Under the pieces are notes generated by a model that searched no databases, was not told the DNA's origin, and saw only the letters and a program-made list of their open reading frames with translations. Position numbers and translations under genes: made by a program. Below, in pieces: positions 32,649 to 42,773 of a stretch of 64,000 nucleotides of DNA. Each line of letters opens with the position of its first letter. The first letter of the stretch is position 1. The stretch is from NCBI GenBank assembly GCA_030848705.1, contig CM061238.1, positions 55,343,133-55,407,132 of the forward strand, read 5' to 3'. The DNA is from Heracleum sosnowskyi (taxonomy: Eukaryota > Streptophyta > Magnoliopsida > Apiales > Apiaceae).

Positions 32649-33860
32649 CACACATATTACAAAAACACATGCACACAGCAGTAAAGAAAAGAAAGCAGAG
32701 CTCTGCTCTTTCTCTCCCTCGCGATTCTTCCTCACGCGCCACCATCCCCTTCAGTTTTCCCCGTGCGACCAGCCTCCAGTCTTCCCTCCTCCGTGCGCGA
32801 CTCTTCTTCTTGCTTCTGTTCCACCATCGCGCGCCGCCGCGCACGGCTGCCGCCGTAGCTCTGCCCAGTTTTCCGGCCACTGTCACCTCCGATTTCTGCC
32901 CTTTTGCAAGCTCTGAGAGTAGTGGGTATGTAACAACTGAACCCTTGCTTGATTACTTAGTTTCCTGATTTATGTGTTAAGTTATGAATTCGTTTTTTTT
33001 TTAATTCAATGGTGATAGTGAGAGTTTGATTTTTGGGAAGTGGTTTTTTAGGTGATGTTCGTTTTCGTGTTCATATAGGTGTAAACTAGTAATTCGTTTT
33101 ATATATATAGTTTTACAAATACGGTTCTTATTCATTGGTTATTTATAAATTCGTTTTCTATATATATGAGGTAGTATAAATTCGTTTTATGTATATGTGT
33201 ATATATAAACTCGTTTTTGGTGATTAAGTTGAGATAATTAAAATTCGATTTTTCCTGTTAATTAGGATGTTGTTAGTTCGTTTTTGGTGCTACTTGATTT
33301 TAAATTTCATAAAATCATGTGTGCAAGTTTTATAGTTATTGTGTAATTTATTGTACAGAGTTTTATCGAGGATGTATATAGTTAGACAGAATTTCGGAAT
33401 TATTTTTTGGCTAGTTTGAATAATTATGTTCGAATTCGTGTGTATAGATTTAAGTGATTATTTTGTTCGTGTTGATTATATATAAATTAATTATTCGTTA
33501 GTTTTTATGTAATGGTTATTTTATAGTTTATGCAAATGTTGATGAAGTTAATTATTTATGTATGCATAAATGGTGAACTATTTTCGATGAGAGTTCGAAT
33601 GATTTAATTAGCATATGTTAAGTCCAGTGTTTGATTTGTTTTTTCCAAGTATATTTTCTATTAAATTCGTTTTCATTTTGTTGTAAGTATTTATAAACTC
33701 GTTTCTTTCATTAGTATATGCTATATATGATCCCGAGTTGTTTAGTTAAATGGTGTTATTCGTTTGGTATTTAATCTAGTTGATAATTCGATTGTTATTA
33801 TTATTTGATATTTATTGATTATGCAGAAGTTGAAGTATGTTAAATTATGTTTTAACAGAA
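32649..33860. other. F LTR, leader-like and AT-rich parts
   Basis: 32690-32930 is CT/GC-rich and gives a short Ser/Arg-rich reading frame that I do not accept as a gene. 32960-33860 is T-rich with many TTCG(T/A) pieces and no ORF. Confidence 0.5.
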
Positions 33861-33874
33861 AGTCTTTTAGTTGG

Positions 33875-33876
<2 letters not shown>

Positions 33877-33918
<42 letters not shown>
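33877..33918. repeat. (TA)n microsatellite
   Basis: About 20 consecutive TA units inside LTR F. Confidence 0.95.
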
Positions 33919-33920
<2 letters not shown>

Positions 33921-36013
33921 TTCCAGTGGATGTACTATTTTGGTAATTAATTGATTTTACTGATTGTGCAGGTTGTGTTTTATTAAAGAAGGGTGTGATG
34001 CAGAGTTTATATATTTTATAAATTTTCGTTGGTTTTGAGTAAATTGAGATTGTTAGTAGTATATCGTAAGATTGAAATATTTAAAATTGGTTGAGTAGTA
34101 TACCAGCCGTTTTAGTGACTTCAGTATCCTGGTGGATTCCCAGTTTTGGGATTTGTTGTAGTTGATAGTTGAGATATTTATGTTGTTTAAATTTTGTGAA
34201 ATATACAGGTTATTATTGTGGGCTGTACTATGTGATACGTCCTATGATTGGGGACGCAACATAGTACATGCAAAATTTCTGGCTAGTCCTGTTTACGAAC
34301 GGGTCATGCCGAAATTTCGTAAAAATCTAAGTAGTTATTTTATTATTTATTTTAAAACCCTTAGAGTTTAAAGAGTAGTTGAACTTGATTATTTTTAATC
34401 GATTTTAAATATTAATGTAATTGATTTAATTGACTGATTAACTGAGTAGTTAATTGGTGAATTTTATTAATTAATTATTATTTAATTTTGATTATTTATA
34501 AATCAAATTTAACTAATGTTTTCAAAAAATATTTTGTTGCTTACCTGGTTTTGATTAATTCTATTTGATTTAGTGGTAATTAGTTTTAAAGTATTATGAT
34601 TGTTTTCAATTCATAGATATTTTACATTCAAATTTTTATAAAAAGAAGACCAAATATTTTCCAAAAACAGTTTCAGTTTTAATATGGGTCTCCTGGTTTG
34701 TGTAAACCGTTGTGGAGTTAGGAATGTGATTATATGATATACTGAGTTGAGCATGTTAGTTGTAATTGTGAGTTAAAATTTATTGAGTTAAGTTATGTGA
34801 AATTGTTAGTTGTAAATTGATTTTGGATTATGGGTATTAGTTAAAAACAGGTAGTTTGTTATATAAATAGAGAAGTGCTGCCGAATTTTCGGCAGAACTA
34901 CTAAATGAATGAACAGTATTTGGTAAAAGTATATGATTTGATAAGCTAGTTTAAATGCATATGTAAATGAGATGTGTTATGTGTTAAGTGTGCAGCCAGT
35001 AATATGTATAGTTATAAGAGTTGTCAGTCTATCCATGTATTATGTGTTATGTGAAATATATGAACATATGTGAATTAAATGATGGACGTGCTACGTGCTA
35101 AGTGTGAAGGTGAATGTGATTATTTATTTATAAATAGAGTAACTGCAAGTCTATGCAGGATTATTTTCTTATATGTTTCCTGTAAGTTGAGGCAGACTAA
35201 TTGGTATTAAATAAGTTATGGATTTAAATGTGAATTGTTATGGTTGATTGATATTGAAAGTTAGATGTTTTAAAGCAGGGCAATGTCAACTATGCGAATA
35301 GGTCATGCCCAATTTTCTGTAGAAAATGCATGTGTTTAAAGTTTGTAAATAGTTATAGTATGTAGAAGTGATAGTGCGAAGGCTAAGTATATTTTGTATT
35401 TAATTAGTGAATAGTTGGGCGGGCGCGATCTCGATAGCGCAGACTCGTGGCAACCGTATTTGTGATGGATTCAAGAATTATCAGAATAGAAGATTGTGAT
35501 GACGTGAGATAGAAAAGATGAGAATAATAGTACTTCAGTTTTATGTGGCAGCTAAGGACCAAAGGCAAGTTTACTAACTTGTACTCTTTTGTTCAGAGTA
35601 TAGTATCAAGATTTCTGTTTTCAATTCCCAATTTATTTACTATTTCATAACCAGATTCCTTTACTACCCTGAGATTGAGATAACCTTTGTTCGTGATTTG
35701 ACGAACTTTATTTCGTTTCCTAACTTATACCTTGCAGCACCTTGTATTGTCAGATTATACCTTGATCCCTTGTGATGGGAAATCTAATTCTTGTGCATTT
35801 GTCTAAGCCTAATTCAGTGATAAAGTTAATTGACTGTTGAAAGTAATAGTTTGAATTAATGAGGTGGTCGATTGTTCCGACACCTAACTCCCAGTGGTAA
35901 GTTTGAATTGGAAGTTTTTAATTAAAATGAAATGTTTTTAAGGACTGCAGACGCCAGTCAGAGTAACAGTATTATGTAGGCCAAAAGCGGCCTTGGATCC
36001 AGTTCAGTATTTG
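33919..36013. other. F LTR, central part, no gene
   Basis: Non-coding. It includes a perfect short palindrome CTGCCGAATTTTCGGCAG (34878-34895) and two related sites, GTCATGCCGAAATTTCG near 34306 and GTCATGCCCAATTTTC near 35305. Confidence 0.55.
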
Positions 36014-36018
36014 GACAT

Positions 36019-37293
36019 TGATAGAGTATATATTTATATATATTTTATAGGATTTTATTCTCATATTTATAGTGTTTTATTAATAATTGGTTATTATTAA
36101 TTAGAGTTTAATGTTTTATGACAGGAAATAAAGAATTCCAAAACATGGAAGGAATTGGAGTTATTTGGACTTAAATACAAGGAAATTCGGATTTATTGGT
36201 TTACACGCGCCTACATCAGTGTTTGGGTCACAACCGGAGTTCTAGACATCAGAATTGGATGATCTTACAGCCCATGCGAAGATAACAGAATTATCTACAA
36301 ATCAAAGCTGGCCCAGCATCAGGATTATAACTGGAGCAGACCCGAAACAGGCCTTAAAGACAGATTACGAATTTGACATTCAGAATCCAATTTATTTTGG
36401 GAAATTACTTATATTTTCCTAGAGAGCATTAAAAACTCTTTTATATTAGGTATATATACATCTTGTAAAGATAATACCAGAACATATTATAGAATAGAAT
36501 TAGAGATAGCCGTATTCTTGAGAGAGAAGGGACAGAAACAATTTGAGAGGGAGATTGGAAGAAGGAGTGAAGGGATTCATCCGGATTTCAAAGGAACTTG
36601 TAAAGTTGTATTCTTCACGCTTAAACTCTTATGCTCATGGTTTGCGTTCTTAATTTATATTTTGTTTATCTTATCATGAGTAGCTAATCCCTATCCAAGG
36701 GTTGGGTAGTATTCGTTGGCTTATTATGCTTGTTTGATAATATTATGATTTTCTTGTGATTGCTAATTTGTCATTGAGGGCTTAACACAATTAGAGGAGT
36801 CGTGAACCTTTGATTGTATCTATAGGAATTTTAACGAATCGGGTGATGAGTTATTATTCTAGTACATGACATGATAGACACAATTTAAGTATTAGATCGG
36901 GAGATTGATATGCGAATTGTGAAACTGATAATCCTTGGTTTTTAATAGTCTATAGTTGTGCTTTGTATGACCATGGGAGTGGCGTTCAAGGAATAATTGT
37001 AGGCACTATAATCTACCTTGGGAGAGGATTTTATAAATACAAGAAGGATTGTTTTTAGCAAACAAGAGACACAAATTAGACATTCATGATAGCCAATTGA
37101 AGAACCCTGATTCTTGGATTGTTTTCTCTCACATATATTATATAGGTTTTAATTGTATACTAGTTAATTAGTAGATAATCACACACCATCAAATTATTCT
37201 TCACACTTCTGAATTGTAAGAGACAAAAGACTTGGAATTGGTATTGATATCAGTCCTTCCCTGCGAACGATACTCTAAAAATACACATCAACA
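36019..37293 (+). repeat. Element D 5' LTR (1275 bp)
   Basis: It runs from TGATAGAGTATA to CACATCAACA, followed by the PBS. It matches 41052-41548 plus 54741-55523. A TATA-like TAGGTATATATACATC lies near 36445, and the uninterrupted site GAGATAGCCGTATTC at about 36505 is the empty site of element C. Confidence 0.93.
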
Positions 37294-37314
37294 AATTGGC
37301 GTCGCTGCCGGGGA
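37294..37314 (+). other. Element D primer binding site
   Basis: AATTGGCGTCGCTGCCGGGG directly after the LTR. It fits the Athila/Tat-type PBS with two differences. Confidence 0.72.
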
Positions 37315-37462
37315 AGGCAGCAATATCGATTTTGAGATAATTGTTTCTTGTAGTTTGGATTTTATCTTTGTACATAGTTTTTGTTTCCTTCGTTTGTATT
37401 TTTTTTGTTTTGTCTACAGGCTTCTTTGAAGTAGACGCTAGAAAGTTTTGAGTTGAAGAGAC

Positions 37463-38227
37463 ATGGATAACAATTTTGGCTGGAATAACGCTCAAGAAAT
37501 CTTTTGCAGTCAAGAACGATATCAAGATTTTAATTCTTATCAGAATTTCAATGCATATCAGGTGAACTCGTTCGATTGCTATGACTCATATTATGCCCCA
37601 TGTCCTAGCAGTGATTTTTCATATTCTTTTGAAAATCAATACCATGATTCTTACGTATGCAATGGTGTTGATAAGAGTTTAAATCATTCTAATCCTTCTT
37701 TACTTTCTTTGGGACTTTTTAAACACTTTGATGACCCATCTTTTGAGATTGCTAATAAAAGTGATATGTCATGTGAAGTAGAATCAATAGGTTGGTATGA
37801 GGAGAATGCTAAAAGAAATAGTTTTATTATGGAAGTTCAACTTGTGATGCATAACGGTTGTCTTCAAGTTCCTCCTTGTGTCAATTTTCCAACGATCCAT
37901 GATTCTTATTTAGCAGTTGATGAAAATTTTGTGTTTGATGAGTCTAGTTGTTTACTTGATACTTGTCCCATGCGTGATAATGATAATTTGGATGCAATTG
38001 AAATTCTACCAAATTCAAAAAATATTGTTGAGTTCAATGAATTGGTAGACGATATTAAAATTGACGAGTGTCCAATTAAAATTGGGGAGGAATTTAAGAG
38101 TGATGAAATTGAAAATCTTGCTTTGAGATATAAGGATCCGATTTGGGAGGAGTTTATGAGTCGTACTTTTGATTATTATTCTGACAACTTTTCTAGCTAC
38201 TTTGATTTTTCCAAGTCTCTTGAATAG
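37463..38227 (+). CDS. 254-codon ORF of unknown function in element D
   Basis: Starts ATGGATAACAATTTTGG 170 bases after the PBS, where gag would stand. The product is rich in Asp, Ser, Asn, Phe and Tyr, with an aromatic N-terminus (DFNSYQNFNAYQ, CYDSYYAPCPSSDFSYS) and an acidic C-terminus ending near FDYYSDNFSSYFDFSKSLE. I see no zinc knuckle, no capsid signature, no membrane segment and no catalytic motif. The ORF has survived without stops in an element that otherwise has no coding capacity, which suggests a recent insertion, selection, or both. I do not recognise the family. Confidence 0.6.
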   Translation: MDNNFGWNNAQEIFCSQERYQDFNSYQNFNAYQVNSFDCYDSYYAPCPSSDFSYSFENQYHDSYVCNGVDKSLNHSNPSLLSLGLFKHFDDPSFEIANKSDMSCEVESIGWYEENAKRNSFIMEVQLVMHNGCLQVPPCVNFPTIHDSYLAVDENFVFDESSCLLDTCPMRDNDNLDAIEILPNSKNIVEFNELVDDIKIDECPIKIGEEFKSDEIENLALRYKDPIWEEFMSRTFDYYSDNFSSYFDFSKSLE

Positions 38228-38379
38228 GTGAGTATCATAAAAAGTTTCTTAAATTTTTATGGATCAAAGGTATATATGCATATCATGATTTTAATACTCA
38301 TTCGTAGGTATGTGCATTTTTTTGCTTTTTCACCTCATTAATAATGCTACTTGAATGTACAAGTCGAGCTAACGACATT

Positions 38380-38412
38380 AAAGAAGCGCTTCTTGGGAGG
38401 CAACCCATGAAA
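38380..38412 (+). other. conserved GGGAGGCAACCC motif after the D ORF
   Basis: AAGCGCTTCTTGGGAGGCAA followed by CCC. A similar phrase is common downstream of gag-like regions in plant Gypsy non-autonomous elements, from family memory. Its role is not known to me. Confidence 0.4.
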
Positions 38413-38560
38413 ATTGTATATAAATTGTATTATGTGTCATCTTTGATAGCTAGATTTATTCCCACTTGTTACGGTAATGTGCTTGCTAATTATTACAGGA
38501 GTTGAGGTTGATTTAGAAAAGGTGAGAGTTTGGAGATTCGTGATCTCCTACTGCTATGTT

Positions 38561-39208
38561 ACATGATCAAGCAGTCACAATTCTCATATACTGGTGGATG
38601 TCAACATTTTTAGCATGTTCATGCAAAACTATGGCATGTTTATGCACATCAAAGTCTCATCAAAATCTTCTTTGTGGTGTTTTACCATTCTTGCATGATC
38701 ACACAAGCTCTTGGCATGATCATGCACTATTAGATTGGCCTTCTCGAAGCTACTGTTGCAATTTGGTGGTTTAGCATGATCATGCATGATGATTTTCATG
38801 ATTAGCACACTCACGCTGCCACACTTTGAAGCTACTGTGATGTTTTAGCATTTTGGCATGAGCAAGAGATACTCTGGCATGTTCATGCACATCGGGAACA
38901 AAAGCAAGAGCCAAGTCAGCATGATCACGCAACATTCTAACATGATCATGCGGCACAAACCTACACCCTCGGCTAATTTTTGAGAATCTGGCATGATCAA
39001 ACAAACTTCAAGCATGGTCATGCAATAAAAAGAAATCAAGCGCCTGTTTTTCATGGATTCTGCATGCTCATGCAGCGAGTTGACATGCTCACGCAATAAA
39101 AAAGAAAACTCACGGTGATTTTTTGGACATATGGCATGCTCACACAGGTGGTTGGCATGATCACGCACTAGATTGGCATGCTCATGCAGCTAATTAGCAT
39201 GCTCATGC
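38561..39208. repeat. array of ~17 GCATGATCATGC-like palindromes
   Basis: Copies begin near 38561, 38613, 38634, 38693, 38714, 38774, 38856, 38877, 38919, 38940, 38991, 39012, 39062, 39083, 39134, 39155, 39176 and 39197. Many come in pairs 21 bp apart. The perfect palindrome GCATGATCATGC occurs at 38714 and 38774. Others change the centre (GCATGCTCATGC, GCATGTTCATGC) or the last bases. Confidence 0.88.
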
Positions 39209-41051
39209 AATACACAATGATTTCATATGCATGTTTCAAGCATTCATGGATCGCGACACTTCATGCGTATGCATAGGGGAGTACTTCTTTCATTCTTTTA
39301 TATTGTAGGATTATTTGTTTAGTGTGTCAATGAGGATATTGACCCATTTAAGTGTGTGGATGTGTTTTCAACAGTTGTATATAGGGTCATAAAATAAAAA
39401 AAGTAAAAAATTAAAAACCCAAAAAGAATTCTAGCCTTGTGAAGATTGTTTGTTGTAAGTTGGCTTGATGCACCCTTACATGCTCTAGTAATCTTATGTT
39501 TTTGATGCTTTTGATTGAGAAGTGATATGCTATGTTCTTGTGCACACACATACACCGGCAAGTTGAAGCTAGTAGACTTATTGAATGTGATAAGTAATTA
39601 AAAGAACATGAATATGTGCAAGATGATTTGGTTTGCATGCTTTGAGTACAAGTTGGTGCATTAGAGAGACATGTTACTTGGGATTGATTGTGTTTTTCCA
39701 CCAAGTGAGACTTTGAGCTTTTATGCATATCTTTTGCATTCTACATTCGTTTGTTTGAGTGCCCACATGTTGTTTGCATTGCTAGCACTTGTTTGAGACC
39801 TTTCTTGAGATACATGACATTATTTGGTGATAAAATGATAAAGGAATTTAGGGATAACCTCATATTTCCTATATTACCACACCATTTATACATGATCAAT
39901 TAGTTACCCCGTTGAGCTTAATCTTATTTTTTCGGTGACACACCACATTACTTGCCTAGACCTTTTTCTTGTATTGGCCTTACTTTAACTTGAACCCAAA
40001 TTGTCAAAGGCTAGTAGAGTGCTTGAGGGAGTAATAAGGTGTGCAAAAGGGGGTGGGGGTTTATTGATGATCATTACTTTGGGAAAATATCGGGTTTGGT
40101 TGTTTACTTGTTAGTCGAGTTTCATAAGAATATTGGGGGGTCATTGTACTTGTTTATCTATTAGTTCCTCAGCTCTCGGAAAAAAAAGAAAAAAAAAGAG
40201 AAAAACAGAAAAAATAAAAAATAAAAAAAAGAGAAAAAAATATATTGATTATCTATATGAGAGCATAGCTATGTCTGTGACCCTTCTTTGTTCGACTACT
40301 CAAGTTTTGTGTTCGAAGAAAAATTCATGTTTGGGGAGGATGTATGGTGTTGTGTATGATTTATTATGGTGCCTACTAACTTTTGACACTTCACCTTATT
40401 TGACTTTACTTGACATACCTTGTCCCTAGCCCTGTTACAACCCGAATGAAGACCTTTTGATTATCATCATTGATGTATGTTGTGTTAAAGTTAGATTGAT
40501 ACCAAGTGTGAATGCATGCTTATGACTTTGTTGGAATTGAGTGATACACTTACCCTTGTTCTTGAGTGAATATTCTTTTGTGAGTGAAAGGTGAGTTATT
40601 ACTTGTTTTGCATATGAGATCCCAAGTTTTGACTCAAAGGTGTATTCTTGTGGGCTTAGCATGATTACTAACTTATTCTTGCACTTGACATGGACTTTTG
40701 AGGACTTATGCATATTTATTTGAGTAGACTATGTGAATACTTGCACTTTCGACACCAAGATATTGCATATTCACTTTGATTCTTGAGTTGATGGAACATG
40801 AGAGGACTTGTATGTGTGGCATTGCATTGGCTTACAATCTTTTACATGAGCTAGATGGATTTTGTGGGTTATCTTCTATAAACCCTCACGAGACCTCACT
40901 CGTCCACTAGGGCTACCTAGGGGTTTAAAGGGCTTGTTGCATATGCCAAATGCAACCGTGATCACCTACGGAAGTGGTATTAGTTAGTAGTTAATAGTTA
41001 TGTTATATTAGTTTGCACGAGGACGTGCAAAATACTAAGTGTGGGGATATT
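39209..41051. other. Element D internal 3' region, no gene
   Basis: No credible ORF. A purine-rich A/G simple stretch lies at 40179-40242. The end GTGTGGGGATATT before 41052 is the probable polypurine tract. Confidence 0.6.
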
Positions 41052-41548
41052 TGATAGAGTATATATTTATATATATTTTATAGGATTTTATTCTCATATT
41101 TATAGTGTTTCATTAATAATTGGTTATTATTAATTAGATTTTAATGTTTTATGACAGGAAATAAAGAATTCCAAAACATGGAAGGAATTGGAGTTTTTTG
41201 GACTTAAATACAAGGAAATTCAGATTTATTGGTTTACACGCGCATACATCACTGTTTGGGTCACAACCGGAGTTCTAGACATCAGAATTGGACGAACTTA
41301 CAGCCCATGCGAAGATAACAGAATTATCTACAACTCAAAGGTGGTCCCGCATCAGGATTCTAACTGGAGCAGACCCGAAACAGGCCTTAAAGACAGATTA
41401 CGAATTTGACATTCAGAATCCAATTTATTTTGGGAAATTACTTATATTTTCCTAGAGAGCATTAAAAACTCTTTTATATTAGGTATATATACATCTTGTA
41501 AAGATAATACCAGAACATATTATATTATAGAATAGAATTAGAGATAGC
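41052..41548 (+). repeat. Element D 3' LTR, left piece
   Basis: Starts TGATAGAGTATATA and follows the 5' LTR until GAGATAGC, where element C begins. It continues at 54741. Confidence 0.93.
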
Positions 41549-42587
41549 TGTTAATCCCAAATGACCTAACAGAATTGTAGAAGGGGGGGGGGGGGTTGAA
41601 TACAATTCTTGATATTTCTTAAACTTAAAACAACTTACAAATAAAAACTGAACTTAAAGTAAAAATCACAAGCACATAAATAATTTCAGTTGGATTGTTT
41701 GATGATCCAACTGAAGTGATTTTTATTGCGGAAATAATTTGTGATACAAAATGTACACAGCTGCTCAATTACAAGAATGTAGAGAAGAAAAATGCTCTCA
41801 AAGATAGCTAATACAATCTATTTGTTTTTCTTCTCTCTTCTTTTATTTTAACTGCTACACTTGGTTATATATTCCCAAGTTTACAAAGCTATTTTTGGCT
41901 ACACTAAAGGTAACCGCCAATAGTTTGCTTTTCATCCCTTTGTCCAGTGGTCCTTGGAGATCCTTGCTTTTGTCTTCATGCTTATTATGATCACTCCCAA
42001 GAGCCCAATTGGAAACTGGGATGTTTCCTTATTCCCCATGTCCATTTTAATGGTTTCCAATGCAAAGTACACTTCCACATCACCTTTAGATCTGTTCAGT
42101 AACCTGTCACTATCACTTTGTCAACTATTCAGAAAAGCAATAATGATTCGTTGATAGCAGGGAGATGTGTTTCGTTGATAGATTTATTCTTCATTTCGTT
42201 GATGAGTAAACTTCATTTCGTTGATGAGTAATCTTCATTCCGTTGATGAGTAATCTTCATTCCGTTGATGAGTAATCTTCATTCCGTTGACATGTCTTCA
42301 CTTAGGCAAAATTACAAGGCACAAGATATTTACAATTAACCAACCTATTTTGCCTATCTATCATTTAGTCAACATGACTTAGAAAACCTATCTAATACAT
42401 ACAACAAAATGCATATCAAACTGTGAAGTATTGTACAGTGCAATTGCTACATCACTCATTTCGTTGATGAGCTTCCTGTCAACGGAATGCTGCAAAGCAT
42501 GCCATTTCGTTGACAGCTACAAAATAACTTTACACAAATTCTACTAAGTGTTTTATGTTTATCATCAAGAACAACATATTCCTAACA
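41549..42587 (-). repeat. Element C 3' LTR (1039 bp)
   Basis: On the + strand it runs from TGTTAATCCC to ATTCCTAACA. Seven CGTTGA motifs at about 22-bp spacing lie at 42145-42292, and three more at 42457-42517. A run of 13 G is at 41583-41595. The stem-loop at 41685-41713 matches that of A. Confidence 0.95.
42145..42292 (-). repeat. CGTTGA motif array in C 3' LTR
   Basis: Seven units of the type CTTCATTCCGTTGATGAGTA with 22-bp steps. The outer units have TTCGTTGATAG. Compare five units at 23-24 bp in element A. Confidence 0.9.
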
Positions 42588-42601
42588 ATCTCCCCCAATT
42601 T
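42588..42601 (-). other. Element C polypurine tract
   Basis: ATCTCCCCCAATTT on the + strand, the mirror of the tract of A. Confidence 0.85.
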
Positions 42602-42773
42602 ATGACTGATAGAATAACAGTCATAAATCAAGAGACTTGATGATAACAAAAACACTCAGATACATTATAAATTACAAAAGTAGAAAATGCATTAAGCTTC
42701 ATAATATTTTGAACAAAATAAAAGACTTACAAGACTAATGCCTAGAAGTGCTCCTCTAGACTGAGCAAATGAT

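Noticed and set aside
32555..32968. 137-codon GC-rich + strand ORF as a gene
   Set aside because: Low-complexity Ser/Arg/Pro reading of an LTR leader that overlaps the end of a hAT-like element. No start context or homology.
38561..39208. CRISPR-like array of short repeats
   Set aside because: Plant nuclear context, repeats of 12 bp that vary, and spacers of unequal length without direct-repeat identity. It is an internal repeat region of element D.
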